From: Actinoplanes xinjiangensis
Lineage (GTDB): Bacteria > Actinomycetota > Actinomycetes > Mycobacteriales > Micromonosporaceae
Length of the DNA: 64,000 nucleotides
Direction of reading: 5' to 3'
Assembly: GCF_003148685.1 (NCBI RefSeq)
Contig: NZ_QGGR01000006.1
Location: forward strand, 310,001 to 374,000
The notes below the pieces were generated by a model, which was not told the DNA's origin, searched no databases, and worked only from the letters and a program-made list of their open reading frames with translations. A program made the translations under genes and the position numbers. Below are positions 32,211-40,558 of the stretch, piece after piece (the first letter of the stretch is position 1; every line of letters starts with the position of its first letter).

Positions 32211-34231
32211 GAAGATTCGCCGCAGCCGTCCTGACCGCCGTCCTCGGGGTGGCCCTGGGCCTCACCGGCACCGACACGGCGTCCGCCGCGACGATCGACA
32301 CCAGCGCCTCCTACGTGCTGGTCAACCGCAACAGCGGCAAGGCACTGGACCTCTACAACCTGGCCACCAACGACGGTGCCCGGATCACCCAGTGGACGCG
32401 TAACGACCAGGCACAGCAGCAGTGGCAGTTCGTCGACTCCGGCGGCGGCTTCTACCGGCTGAGGTCCAAGCATTCCGGCAAGGTCCTCGACGTGTCCGGC
32501 GGGTCCACCGCCGACGGCGGCGCGATCGTCCAGTGGGCCGACAACAACGCGACCAACCAGCAGTTCAGCGTCCAGGACATCGACGGGTACGTCCAGCTGA
32601 TCAACCGCAACAGCGGCAAGGCCCTGGAGGTGCAGGGCGCGTCGACGGCTGACAATGCCAACATCGTGCAGTACGCCGACTGGAACGGCACCAATCAGCA
32701 GTGGCAGCTGGTCAGACTCGGCACCACCACACCGGGCACCGGCACCTTCACCAACCCGGTGGTGTGGCAGGACTTCGCCGACGGCGACATCATCCGCGTC
32801 GGCGACGCCTACTACTACTCGGCGTCGACCATGCACTACTCGCCGGGTGCGCCGATCCTGCGCTCCTACGACCTGGTGAACTGGGAGTACGCCGGGCACT
32901 CGGTGCCGCGGCTGGACTTCGACTCGTCCGCCTACGACCTGACCGGTGGCCGTGCCTACGTCAAGGGGATCTGGGCGTCGACGCTCAACTACCGGCCGAG
33001 CAACAGCACCTACTACTGGCTGGGCTGCACCGAGTTCAACCGCACCTACGTCTACACCGCGTCGGCGGTCGACGGGGCCTGGTCGAAGAAGGCCCGGATC
33101 AACAACTGCTACTACGACGCCGGGCTGATGTTCGACAACGACACCCCGTACGTGGCCTACGGCAACGGCACGATCAGCGTCGCCCAGCTCTCCTCCGATC
33201 TGACCTCGCAGGTCCGGGCGCAGACCGTCTACACCACGCCGTCGAACATCGGCACCCTCGAGGGCGCCCGCATGTACAAGCGGGGCAACTACTACTACAT
33301 CTGGCTGACCCGGCCGGCGAACGGCCAGTACGTCCTGCGGTCGACGAGCCCGTGGGGTCCGTACGAGCAGCGGCAGGTCCTGCTCGATCTTCCCGGTCCG
33401 ATCTCCGGTGGGGGAGTGCCGCACCAGGGCGGCCTGGTCCAGACCCAGGCCGGTGACTGGTGGTACATGGCGTTCACCGACGCCTACCCCGGCGGCCGGG
33501 TCCCGACCCTGGCCCCGATCACGTGGAGCAACGACTGGCCGGTGCTGACCACCGTCAACGGCCGGTGGGGCGCCACCTATCCGAAGCCGAACATCAGCAC
33601 CACGAAGACGGTGCAGCCGATGACCGGACCGGACACGTTCACCGGGGCCGCCCTCGGGCACCGCTGGGAGTGGAACCACAACCCCGACACCAGCCGGTTC
33701 AGCACCGGTAGCGGGCTGCGGCTGTCCACCGCCACGGTGACCAACGACCTGTACAGCGCGCGCAACACGCTCACCCACCGGATCCAGGGCCCGTCCTCGA
33801 CCGCGACGATCGAACTCGACTACTCGCAGATGGCCAACGGCGACCGGGCCGGCCTGGCGATGCTGCGTGATCAGTCGGCCTGGATCGGGATCCGCAAGGA
33901 CAACGGCGCCACCCGGGTGTCGATGACCAACGGGCTGACCATGAACTCCAGCTGGGCCACCACCGGCACCGGCAGCGAGGCGGCCGGCGCGAGCGTTTCC
34001 GGCGGCAAGATCTGGCTGCGGGTCTCCGCCGACATCCGGCCGGGCTCCGGGCGTACCGCCACCTTCTCCTACAGCACCAACGGGACCACCTTCACCAACC
34101 TGGGCCCGGCCTTCACGCTCAACAACGCCTGGCAGTTCTTCATGGGCTACCGGTTCGGCATCTTCAACCACGCCACCCAGTCCCTGGGCGGCGCGGTCAC
34201 CGTCAACCGTTTCGACCTGACCACGCCCTAG
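32207..34231 (+). CDS. Secreted ricin-domain GH43 glycoside hydrolase with C-terminal beta-sandwich
   Basis: A 674-residue secreted protein with the module order reversed relative to its neighbours. Signal peptide (to about 28) is followed by an N-terminal ricin-type domain with three QQW/QQF-type repeats (about 30-175), a GH43 propeller and a C-terminal concanavalin-like domain (GH43_C2 / XynB type). GH43 catalytic positions are VVWQDFADGDII (base), YDAGLMFDNDTPYV and GTLEGARMYKRG (acid). It resembles beta-xylosidase / arabinofuranosidase enzymes. The ATGA overlap makes it the fourth coupled gene. Confidence 0.88.
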   Translation: MRRFAAAVLTAVLGVALGLTGTDTASAATIDTSASYVLVNRNSGKALDLYNLATNDGARITQWTRNDQAQQQWQFVDSGGGFYRLRSKHSGKVLDVSGGSTADGGAIVQWADNNATNQQFSVQDIDGYVQLINRNSGKALEVQGASTADNANIVQYADWNGTNQQWQLVRLGTTTPGTGTFTNPVVWQDFADGDIIRVGDAYYYSASTMHYSPGAPILRSYDLVNWEYAGHSVPRLDFDSSAYDLTGGRAYVKGIWASTLNYRPSNSTYYWLGCTEFNRTYVYTASAVDGAWSKKARINNCYYDAGLMFDNDTPYVAYGNGTISVAQLSSDLTSQVRAQTVYTTPSNIGTLEGARMYKRGNYYYIWLTRPANGQYVLRSTSPWGPYEQRQVLLDLPGPISGGGVPHQGGLVQTQAGDWWYMAFTDAYPGGRVPTLAPITWSNDWPVLTTVNGRWGATYPKPNISTTKTVQPMTGPDTFTGAALGHRWEWNHNPDTSRFSTGSGLRLSTATVTNDLYSARNTLTHRIQGPSSTATIELDYSQMANGDRAGLAMLRDQSAWIGIRKDNGATRVSMTNGLTMNSSWATTGTGSEAAGASVSGGKIWLRVSADIRPGSGRTATFSYSTNGTTFTNLGPAFTLNNAWQFFMGYRFGIFNHATQSLGGAVTVNRFDLTTP

Positions 34232-34239
34232 GAGGAAGC

Positions 34240-35619
34240 ATGACCAGATTTCGATCGGTTCACGCCGGCCTGGCGTCGGCCGCCCTGGTGACGGCCTCGG
34301 CGGCGGTCGCCATGGCCCTGCCCGCGGGCGCGGCGGCGGCCGGCTGCTCGGTCAAGTACACCGTGTCGTCGCAGTGGCAGAGCGGCTTCAACGCCGACGT
34401 GGCCGTCACCAACCTGGGCGACCCGCTGTCGGCGTGGACGCTGACCTGGGCCTATGACGCCGGGCAGAAGGTCGGCCAGGCGTGGAACGCCTCGGTGGCC
34501 CAGAGCGGCACGACCGTGACCGCGGCCAACGTGGCCTACAACGGCTCGGTGCCGACCAACGGCTCGGTGTCGTTCGGCTTCACCGGTTCGTGGACCGGCA
34601 GCAACCCCGTGCCGTCGGCCTTCAGCCTCAACGGTGTGGCCTGCACCGGAGCGCCGGTGCCGAGCTCGCCGTCCAGCCCGTCGCCGTCGACCTCACCGTC
34701 CACGCCCGGCGGCAACTGCACGCTGCCGTCGAGTTACCGGTGGTCGTCGAGCGGGGTGCTGGCGAACCCGAAGAACGGCTGGGTCTCGCTGAAGGACTTC
34801 ACCAACGTCGTCCACAACGGCAAACACCTGGTGTACGCGTCGAACGTGAACGGCTCCTCGTACGGTTCGATGAACTTCACCCCGTTCACCAACTGGTCCG
34901 ACATGGCCGGCGCCGCCCAGAACGGGATGAACCAGGGCACCGTGGCGCCCACCCTGTTGTACTTCGCCCCGAAGAACATCTGGGTGCTCGCCTACCAGTG
35001 GGGCGCCTGGCCGTTCATCTACCGCACCTCCAGCGACCCGACCAACCCCAACGGCTGGTCTGCGCCGCAGCCACTGTTCACCGGCAGCATCACCGACTCC
35101 GGCACCGGCCCGATCGACCAGACCCTGATCGCCGACGGGCAGAACATGTACCTGTTCTTCGCCGGTGACAACGGCAGGATCTACCGGGCCAGCATGCCGA
35201 TCGGGAACTTCCCCGGCAACTTCGGGTCGTCGTACACCACGATCATGAGCGACACGAGGAACAACCTGTTCGAGGCGCCCGAGGTCTACAAGGTGCAGGG
35301 CCACAACCAGTACCTGATGATCGTCGAGGCGATCGGCAGCCAGGGCCGGTACTTCCGGTCGTTCACCGCGACCAGCCTCAACGGCAACTGGACACCGCAG
35401 GCGGCCACCGAGAGCAACCCGTTCGCCGGCAAGGCCAACAGCGGCGCCACCTGGACCAACGACATCAGCCACGGCGACCTGGTCCGCAGCAACCCGGACC
35501 AGACCAAGACCATCGACCCCTGCAACCTGCAACTGCTGTACCAGGGCAAGAACCCCAGTGCCGGCGGTCCCTACGACCAGCTTCCCTGGCGGCCGGGCCT
35601 GCTCACCATGCAACGCTGA
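34240..35619 (+). CDS. Secreted GH62 alpha-L-arabinofuranosidase with N-terminal CBM2
   Basis: A 459-residue enzyme. A signal peptide (to about 34) precedes a CBM2 module (about 35-130; CSVKYTVSSQWQSGFNADVAVTN and a VACTG end), a Ser/Pro linker, and a GH62 domain from about 165. GH62 marks are WVSLKDFTNVVHNGKHLVYAS (base Asp), GPIDQTLIADGQNMYLFFAGDNG and LFEAPEVYKVQG (acid Glu). GH62 enzymes remove arabinofuranose from singly substituted xylose in arabinoxylan. AGGAGG eight bases upstream gives a clear start, nine bases after the previous stop. A strong hairpin follows. Confidence 0.94.
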   Translation: MTRFRSVHAGLASAALVTASAAVAMALPAGAAAAGCSVKYTVSSQWQSGFNADVAVTNLGDPLSAWTLTWAYDAGQKVGQAWNASVAQSGTTVTAANVAYNGSVPTNGSVSFGFTGSWTGSNPVPSAFSLNGVACTGAPVPSSPSSPSPSTSPSTPGGNCTLPSSYRWSSSGVLANPKNGWVSLKDFTNVVHNGKHLVYASNVNGSSYGSMNFTPFTNWSDMAGAAQNGMNQGTVAPTLLYFAPKNIWVLAYQWGAWPFIYRTSSDPTNPNGWSAPQPLFTGSITDSGTGPIDQTLIADGQNMYLFFAGDNGRIYRASMPIGNFPGNFGSSYTTIMSDTRNNLFEAPEVYKVQGHNQYLMIVEAIGSQGRYFRSFTATSLNGNWTPQAATESNPFAGKANSGATWTNDISHGDLVRSNPDQTKTIDPCNLQLLYQGKNPSAGGPYDQLPWRPGLLTMQR

Positions 35620-35627
35620 ACCCCACC

Positions 35628-35669
35628 GGTGCCGGTGCGCTCGGCCGGGGATCCGAGCGCACCGGCACC
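35628..35669 (+). terminator. 17-bp hairpin terminator after the secreted glycosidase operon
   Basis: A perfect 17-base stem (35628-35644 with 35653-35669, beginning GGTGCCGGTGCGC) encloses an 8-base loop and is followed by CCCTCCTTCC. It starts 8 bases after the GH62 stop and separates the operon from the cytoplasmic GH10/GH51 genes. Confidence 0.85.
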
Positions 35670-35690
35670 CCCTCCTTCCGTCTCGTAAGT

Positions 35691-35714
35691 ATCGGAATCC
35701 GATCGGAATTTCCG
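35691..35714. promoter_or_regulatory. Two adjacent palindromes upstream of the GH10/GH51 operon
   Basis: ATCGGAATCCGAT (35691-35703) and CGGAATTTCCG (35704-35714) are each perfect dyads around a central base and lie back to back, 65 bases before the GTG start. They share the CGGAAT core. This looks like a tandem operator for a regulator of the cytoplasmic arabinoxylan enzymes. It is distinct from the CebR-type sites. Confidence 0.6.
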
Positions 35715-35778
35715 CTGGACTTCCACTCGGTTCGGCTCCTACGCTGAGGCCCGGCCCGTCGGCGACAGGAGGCACCCC

Positions 35779-37011
35779 GTGACGGCAAGCCAGTTCCGGC
35801 ATCGCATCGGCGACACCGTGGTCACCGTGCTCGACGACGACGGACAGCCGCTGGCGGACCGCGATGTCGTCGTCGAGCAGCGCGCCCACGCCTTCGGGTT
35901 CGGCAACATCGGCTTCGACTACGTCCCGCTGGCCAACGGCGAGTCCGACGCGCTGCACGACCAGGCCGCCCTCTGGTTCGACGTCTTCAACACCGCGACC
36001 CTGCCGTTCTACTGGAGCCTGTTCGAGCCGGAGCGCGGCCGGCCCGACACCGAGCGGCTGCGGCGTGCCGCGCAGTGGTTCGCCGACCACGGCGCCCGCG
36101 TCAAAGGCCATCCGCTGGTGTGGCACACCCTGGCGCCCGACTGGCTGCGGGAGCTGCCCACCGCCGAGGTCGAGGCGACGGTCCGCGCCCGGATCCGGCG
36201 CGAGGTCACCGGCTTCGCCGACGTCGTCGACACGTGGGACGCGATCAACGAGGTCGTGATCATGCCGGTGTTCAGCAACGAGGAGCAGGTCAACGCGATC
36301 ACCCGGCTGGCCCGGGAGAAGGGCCGGATCGCCACCGTGCGCCTGGCGTTCGAGGAGGCGCGGGCGGCGAACCCGGGGGCGACACTGCTGCTCAACGACT
36401 TCGACATGTCCACGGCGTACGAATGCCTCATCGAAGGCGTCCTCGAAGCCGGCATCCGGATCGACGCGCTCGGTCTCCAGAGCCACATGCACCAGGGCTA
36501 CTGGGGTGAGGACCGGACGCTGGAGGTGCTCGACCGCTTCGCGCGGTACGGTCTGCCGCTGCACATGACCGAGACCACCCTGGTCTCCGGCGACCTGATG
36601 CCCCCGGACATCGACGACCTCAACGACCACCAGCCCGCGTCGTGGCCGTCCACACCGGAGGGCGAGGCCCGCCAGGCCGACGAGATCGAGCGCCACTACC
36701 GCACCCTTCTGGCGCACCCGTCGGTGCAGGCGGTCACCTACTGGGGCCTGTCCGACGAGGGCGCCTGGCTCGGCGCGCCGGCCGGCCTCGTCCGCGCCGA
36801 CGGCACACCCAAGCCGGCGTACGATGCGCTGCGCACCCTGGTGAAGGGGGAGTGGTGGCTCCCGCCGACGACCCTGCGCACCGACCACGCCGGGCGCGTC
36901 GAGGTCCGCGGCTTCCTCGGTGACTACCAGGTGCACCACGCCGGCCGTACCGCGTCGTTCACCCTCGCCACCGCCGGCCGTCTCGACCACGTGAAAGGCG
37001 TTCTCCGTTGA
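35779..37011 (+). CDS. Cytoplasmic GH10 endo-xylanase / xylosidase-like enzyme
   Basis: A 410-residue protein without a signal peptide. The GH10 barrel shows FGFGNIGFDYVP at the start, FNTATLPFYWSLFEPERG, GHPLVWHTLAPDWL, the acid/base in TWDAINEVVIMP and the nucleophile in LHMTETTLVSG. A small beta-domain closes the protein. Unlike the secreted xylanase it has no binding module and should act on imported xylo-oligosaccharides. AGGAGG precedes the GTG start. Its stop overlaps the TTG of the GH51 gene (TTGA). Tandem palindromes upstream suggest dedicated control. Confidence 0.87.
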   Translation: MTASQFRHRIGDTVVTVLDDDGQPLADRDVVVEQRAHAFGFGNIGFDYVPLANGESDALHDQAALWFDVFNTATLPFYWSLFEPERGRPDTERLRRAAQWFADHGARVKGHPLVWHTLAPDWLRELPTAEVEATVRARIRREVTGFADVVDTWDAINEVVIMPVFSNEEQVNAITRLAREKGRIATVRLAFEEARAANPGATLLLNDFDMSTAYECLIEGVLEAGIRIDALGLQSHMHQGYWGEDRTLEVLDRFARYGLPLHMTETTLVSGDLMPPDIDDLNDHQPASWPSTPEGEARQADEIERHYRTLLAHPSVQAVTYWGLSDEGAWLGAPAGLVRADGTPKPAYDALRTLVKGEWWLPPTTLRTDHAGRVEVRGFLGDYQVHHAGRTASFTLATAGRLDHVKGVLR

Positions 37012-38546
37012 CCGTCGAAGCCGTCATCAACCTGGACATCGACGGCCCCCGGATCAACCGGCACGTCTACGGCCACTTCGCCGAGCACCTGGGCCGCTGC
37101 ATCTACGGCGGCTTCTACGTCGGCGAGGACTCCGGCATCCCGCACGAGGGCGGCATCCGCCTCGACGTGGTGGAGGCGCTGCGCGCCCTGGACATCCCGA
37201 ACCTGCGCTGGCCCGGCGGCTGCTTCGCCGACGAATACCACTGGCGGGACGGCATCGGCCCGCGCGAGCAGCGCCCGGTCATGGTCAACACCCACTGGGG
37301 TGGCGTCGAGGAGAACAACCACTTCGGTACGCACGAGTTCATGGCCCTGTGTGAGCTGCTCGGCGCGGAGCCGTACATCAGCGGCAACGTCGGCTCCGGC
37401 AGTGTCCGCGAGATGAGCGAGTGGGTCGAGTACCTGACCCGTGACGGTGACTCACCGATGGCCCGGCTGCGCAAGGCCAACGGCCGCGACGAGCCGTGGC
37501 GGGTCCGGTTCTGGGGTCTGGGCAACGAGGCGTGGGGCTGCGGCGGCAACATGACCGCCTCGCAGTACGCCACCGAGGCCCGGCGGTACGGCACCTACTG
37601 CCGTGACTACGGCGACAACAGGCTCTACAAGATCGCCGCGGGGGCCAACGGCACCGACTACGCGTGGACCGAGACGCTGATGAAGCAGCTCGGGCACCTG
37701 GGCTGCCGGCGGGTCACCACCACCGCCTTCCACGCCCTGTCCGTGCACCACTACACGCTCACCGGCCCCACCTGGGAGGACAAGGGCTCGGCCACGGCCT
37801 TCGACACCGACGAGCACTACCGGACGATGGTGGCCGCCGCCCGGATCGAGGAGGTGCTCGCCGGGCACGCCGCCGTGATGGACTGCTACGACCCGACCCG
37901 GAGCGTCGGCCTGGTCCTGGACGAGTGGGGCACCTGGTTCGACGTGGAGCCCGGCACCAACCCCGGCTTCCTCTACCAGCAGAACACGCTGCGCGACGCG
38001 CTGGTCGCGAGTGTGCACTTCGACGTCTTCCACCGCCATGCCGACCGTCTCGTGATGGCGAACATCGCCCAGACGGTGAACGTCCTGCAGGCCATGATCC
38101 TCACCGACCCGGACTCGAACGCGCTGGTCCTGACCCCGACCTACCACGTCTTCCGGATGAACCGCGGCCACCAGGACGCGACGTCGCTGCGCGTCGACCT
38201 GCGCACCGCACCGCCGTCCCGGCCGGTCGGCGACACCACCCTCACCACGGTGTCGATGTCGGCCAGCCACAAGGACGGCCGGCTCCTGGTCTCGCTGTCC
38301 AACCTCGACGCCTCCTCCTCCGCCGACGTGGAGATCGACCTGCGCGGCGGCACCGTCGAGGCGGTCGAAGCGCTGATCCTGACGTCGGCGGCACTCCAGG
38401 ACCACAACACGCCCGGGTCGCCGGGTGCCGTGGAGCCCCGTCTTCACGACGGCGCCGTCCTGGCCGGCGGCCGCCTGCGGGTCCACCTGCCACCCCACTC
38501 GTTCGTCACCGTGACCGGCGGGCTCGCCACCGGTTCCCGCGGCTGA
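37008..38546 (+). CDS. Cytoplasmic GH51 alpha-N-arabinofuranosidase
   Basis: A 512-residue intracellular enzyme. N-terminal marks are HVYGHFAEHLGRCIYGGFYVG and LRWPGGCFADEYHWRDGIGP. The acid/base glutamate lies in FWGLGNEAWGCGGN and the nucleophile in GLVLDEWGTWFDVEPG. The C-terminal beta-domain is typical of GH51. The enzyme releases arabinose from short arabinoxylo-oligosaccharides. The TTG start overlaps the preceding stop, which implies translational coupling with the GH10 gene. A 39-base tandem repeat array follows the gene. Confidence 0.95.
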   Translation: MTVEAVINLDIDGPRINRHVYGHFAEHLGRCIYGGFYVGEDSGIPHEGGIRLDVVEALRALDIPNLRWPGGCFADEYHWRDGIGPREQRPVMVNTHWGGVEENNHFGTHEFMALCELLGAEPYISGNVGSGSVREMSEWVEYLTRDGDSPMARLRKANGRDEPWRVRFWGLGNEAWGCGGNMTASQYATEARRYGTYCRDYGDNRLYKIAAGANGTDYAWTETLMKQLGHLGCRRVTTTAFHALSVHHYTLTGPTWEDKGSATAFDTDEHYRTMVAAARIEEVLAGHAAVMDCYDPTRSVGLVLDEWGTWFDVEPGTNPGFLYQQNTLRDALVASVHFDVFHRHADRLVMANIAQTVNVLQAMILTDPDSNALVLTPTYHVFRMNRGHQDATSLRVDLRTAPPSRPVGDTTLTTVSMSASHKDGRLLVSLSNLDASSSADVEIDLRGGTVEAVEALILTSAALQDHNTPGSPGAVEPRLHDGAVLAGGRLRVHLPPHSFVTVTGGLATGSRG

Positions 38547-38606
38547 ACCACCGACGTCCCCGCGCCGTCGACATCGCCGTCCGCACCACCCGGCGTCGCC
38601 CCGGAC

Positions 38607-38706
38607 CACCGCCGCCCGCCGGGACGACCCGGCCTCGACCCAGGCCACCGCCGCCCGCCGGGACGACCCCGCGTCGAACCGGGCCACCGCCGCCCGCCGG
38701 GACGAC
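38607..38706. repeat. Three-unit 39-bp tandem repeat
   Basis: A conserved 22-base core beginning CACCGCCGCCCGCCGGGACG occurs at 38607-38628, 38646-38667 and 38685-38706, exactly 39 bases apart. The 17-base spacers are similar but not identical. The array fills the gap between the GH51 stop and the VOC gene start. Confidence 0.9.
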
Positions 38707-38724
38707 GGTTGTAGCGTGCGTTCC

Positions 38725-39108
38725 ATGGTGACGCGATGGACGTTGGGCTGCGACGCCACCGATCCGCGGCGGATGGCGGCGTTCTGGGCCGAGGCCCTCG
38801 GCTACGTGCCCGAGCCGGGCTACGAGGATCCCGGCGGCGCCTCGATCGTCGATCCGGAGGGCAGAGGCCCGGCAATCGCCTTCCTCCGTGTGCCCGAGGC
38901 CAAATCCGCCAAGAACCGGATGCACATCGACATCCGGGCGGCCGGCGAGCCGCCGGAGGACCCGGCCGACCGCGAACGCCTGATCCGCCGGAAGGCGGCG
39001 AGCCTCCTACCGGCAGGGGCGACGATCGTGCGGGAGCAGTTCTATGACGGGCAGTTCGGCCACATCGTCATGCTCGACCCGGAGGGCAACGAGTTCTGCG
39101 TCGCGTGA
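38725..39108 (+). CDS. VOC-family (glyoxalase-like) protein
   Basis: A 127-residue glyoxalase_6-type protein: RWTLGCDATDPRRMAAFWAEALGYVPEPGYEDPGG, then NRMHIDIRA and IVMLDPEGNEFCVA. The paired beta-alpha-beta-beta-beta units and the metal-ligand positions (His in MHIDI, Glu in GNEFCV) fit a vicinal-oxygen-chelate enzyme or a small-molecule-binding protein. The substrate is unknown. ATG 38725 is preferred over a GTG at 38716. It directly follows the 39-base repeat array, with no obvious functional link to the glycosidases. Confidence 0.82.
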   Translation: MVTRWTLGCDATDPRRMAAFWAEALGYVPEPGYEDPGGASIVDPEGRGPAIAFLRVPEAKSAKNRMHIDIRAAGEPPEDPADRERLIRRKAASLLPAGATIVREQFYDGQFGHIVMLDPEGNEFCVA

Positions 39109-39230
39109 CGCGACGCGGCTCCACCGGGCCGGGCTGCCGGTCCCGCGACGCGGGCCGTGTCCGATCCGCGAGCATCGCCCGCCGGGGCACGCGCCACCCG
39201 GCGCCGCCGCTGGCGTGCAGCCGTGCCGGT

Positions 39231-39338
39231 GGCAGCAATTTCGCATAGGTGGCCGATCATCTTCGGTCCATCTGACAGGCCGCCTATGGGTTATTGCTGT
39301 CTCCCGGCCCGGGAGACAGCAATAACCCCCAGGCGGAG
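39231..39338. repeat. Triple inverted/direct repeat element with a 19-bp perfect hairpin
   Basis: A 24-base motif occurs three times: plus strand at 39231-39254, minus strand at about 39278-39301, plus strand at 39315-39338. Neighbouring copies match at about 19-20 of 24 positions and share CAGCAAT and (C)AGG. The second and third form a perfect 19-base stem (39288-39306 with 39310-39328, loop GCC). The first and second can pair through CATAGGTGGCC. AT-rich against its surroundings and without coding potential, it resembles a REP/MITE-like element. Confidence 0.75.
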
Positions 39339-39451
39339 TTCGAGGATCAGCCGAACGGGCCATCGCGGCGGTTCAGGGCTTCGTTGTTTGATTGCCGACA
39401 GTGGGTGCAAGATCGACTCTTGTGATTTCGTCGGATCCATCTGCTAGCTTT

Positions 39452-39478
39452 TTGCGTCGAGACGCATTCGCATATTAT
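39452..39478 (+). promoter_or_regulatory. Possible promoter of the orphan membrane protein
   Basis: TTGCGT (39452-39457) and TATTAT (39473-39478), 15 bases apart, lie in an AT-rich stretch 25 bases before the proposed TTG start at 39503. A GCGTC-GA-GACGC hairpin sits between them (39455-39466). The spacing is short for a sigma-70-type promoter. Confidence 0.35.
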
Positions 39479-39502
39479 GCGTCGGGCGGCGAAGGGATTG
39501 TC

Positions 39503-40267
39503 TTGCCTGGCGGGCCCTCCTTCGACGCGGCACAGGTGGCCGACGCCTATTCGCAGCTCTCCGGAGTGATCGCCGGTTTTGCTTTCAGCTCCATCGTGGT
39601 CCTGCTCACTTATCAGATCGGCGCGGCCAGAGAAGGCCGCAAAACCGATGGGCGCATGCAAAGTGCATTGTTGCTGCTGTTCTCGTGTTTCATGGGGATG
39701 ACGACGTCGTCCCTGGCGTATTCGGTGCTCTCCGGGATGAAGGAGTTCGCCCGCGCCCTGGAAGTGGGTCACGTTGTCGCCGGTACCGGGTTCGGCGTCT
39801 CCGGGCTCATGGGACTACTGGGCATCCACCAGTTGATCCTGTGTTCCAACCTCCGGATCGAGCGGGAGATCGGCATCGTCTCCGGAAGCCTGGCGCCGTT
39901 GCTGATAACCGCCTACCAGGTGGCGGGACTCCATCAGGTAGGTGACTCCGCCGCTACCGTATTCGGCGTCTGTGCGGTGGTGGCCGTCCTCGCCGTGGCT
40001 TCCGTCGCGCCACATCTCAAGGAGAGCGGCGCCGAACGGCCGGAGAAATCACCTTCGGCCTACTCGACGTTGTCGATCGCCGGTCTCGGTGTTTCTTCGA
40101 TCCCGTCTCTTGTCGTCTCCATCCTGGCCGCCGCAGGCGGGACCGCAGACGTTCCGGTCTGGCCCGCATACGCGGCGATAGTGGCAACCTTCCTCATGTG
40201 TTCCTGGGTGATGGTGACGTTCCAGCGAGAGGTCGGCCGGTCGCCGTCCGCGCCCATGGCTGGATGA
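39503..40267 (+). CDS. Orphan multi-pass membrane protein
   Basis: About 254 residues with some seven hydrophobic segments (VIAGFAFSSIVVLLTYQ; SALLLLFSCFMGMTTSSLAY; GHVVAGTGFGVSGLMGLLG; SLAPLLITAYQVAG; TVFGVCAVVAVLAVASV; IPSLVVSILAAAGG; AAIVATFLMCSWVM) and short loops. I do not recognise the family. The TTG at 39503 is proposed because GAAGGGA lies at ribosome-site distance and an AT-rich promoter-like stretch is just upstream; earlier GTG/TTG starts back to 39392 remain open. Its codon use is less GC-biased than its neighbours', and it adjoins the inverted-repeat element, so recent acquisition is possible. Confidence 0.6.
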   Translation: MPGGPSFDAAQVADAYSQLSGVIAGFAFSSIVVLLTYQIGAAREGRKTDGRMQSALLLLFSCFMGMTTSSLAYSVLSGMKEFARALEVGHVVAGTGFGVSGLMGLLGIHQLILCSNLRIEREIGIVSGSLAPLLITAYQVAGLHQVGDSAATVFGVCAVVAVLAVASVAPHLKESGAERPEKSPSAYSTLSIAGLGVSSIPSLVVSILAAAGGTADVPVWPAYAAIVATFLMCSWVMVTFQREVGRSPSAPMAG

Positions 40268-40558
40268 GATCCGGGCGCAGGGGGCGATCGCATCCCCGCG
40301 ATGCTGATCGAGGCGGCCTCACCAGAAGTCGATCAAGCCGCCGTCGAACAGGCCCGGGTGAAATTGTCGAAAGCCTCGTGATGCCATTCGCCGGCCGGGC
40401 GGCTGGCGGAAGTGCTCGGGACGGAAACCGTTCCGGTGCCGGTCCGGCGCGCAACGGATGTCGTGCGCGCCGACGGACGCCAGCCGGCTGTAGGCCTCGA
40501 TGACCACGCCCAAGGCCTGTCCTTTCCGAAACGGTTCCGCGCACGGTACCGCGCCGGT
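40268..40558. other. Intergenic region, possible decayed coding sequence
   Basis: About 290 bases between the orphan membrane protein and the convergent GH43 gene. A 64-codon minus-strand frame (40319-40513) exists but has no clear ribosome site or recognisable family. I see no hairpin terminator of note. Confidence 0.35.

Noticed and set aside
32141..34171. 676-codon minus-strand open frame
   Set aside because: It is the antisense shadow of the ricin-GH43 gene, is made of low-complexity Val/Gly/Arg residues, and lacks any domain; high GC removes stop codons on the opposite strand.
34693..36990. 765-codon minus-strand open frame
   Set aside because: Antisense to the GH62 and GH10 genes, whose catalytic motifs are clear on the plus strand; its composition is not protein-like.
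38607..38706. Possible CRISPR array
   Set aside because: Spacers between repeats are only 17 bases and similar to each other, there are just three units and no cas genes.
40319..40513. 64-codon minus-strand frame between the membrane protein and GH43 gene
   Set aside because: No ribosome site, Arg/Phe-rich, no recognisable family; kept only as a note in the intergenic entry.
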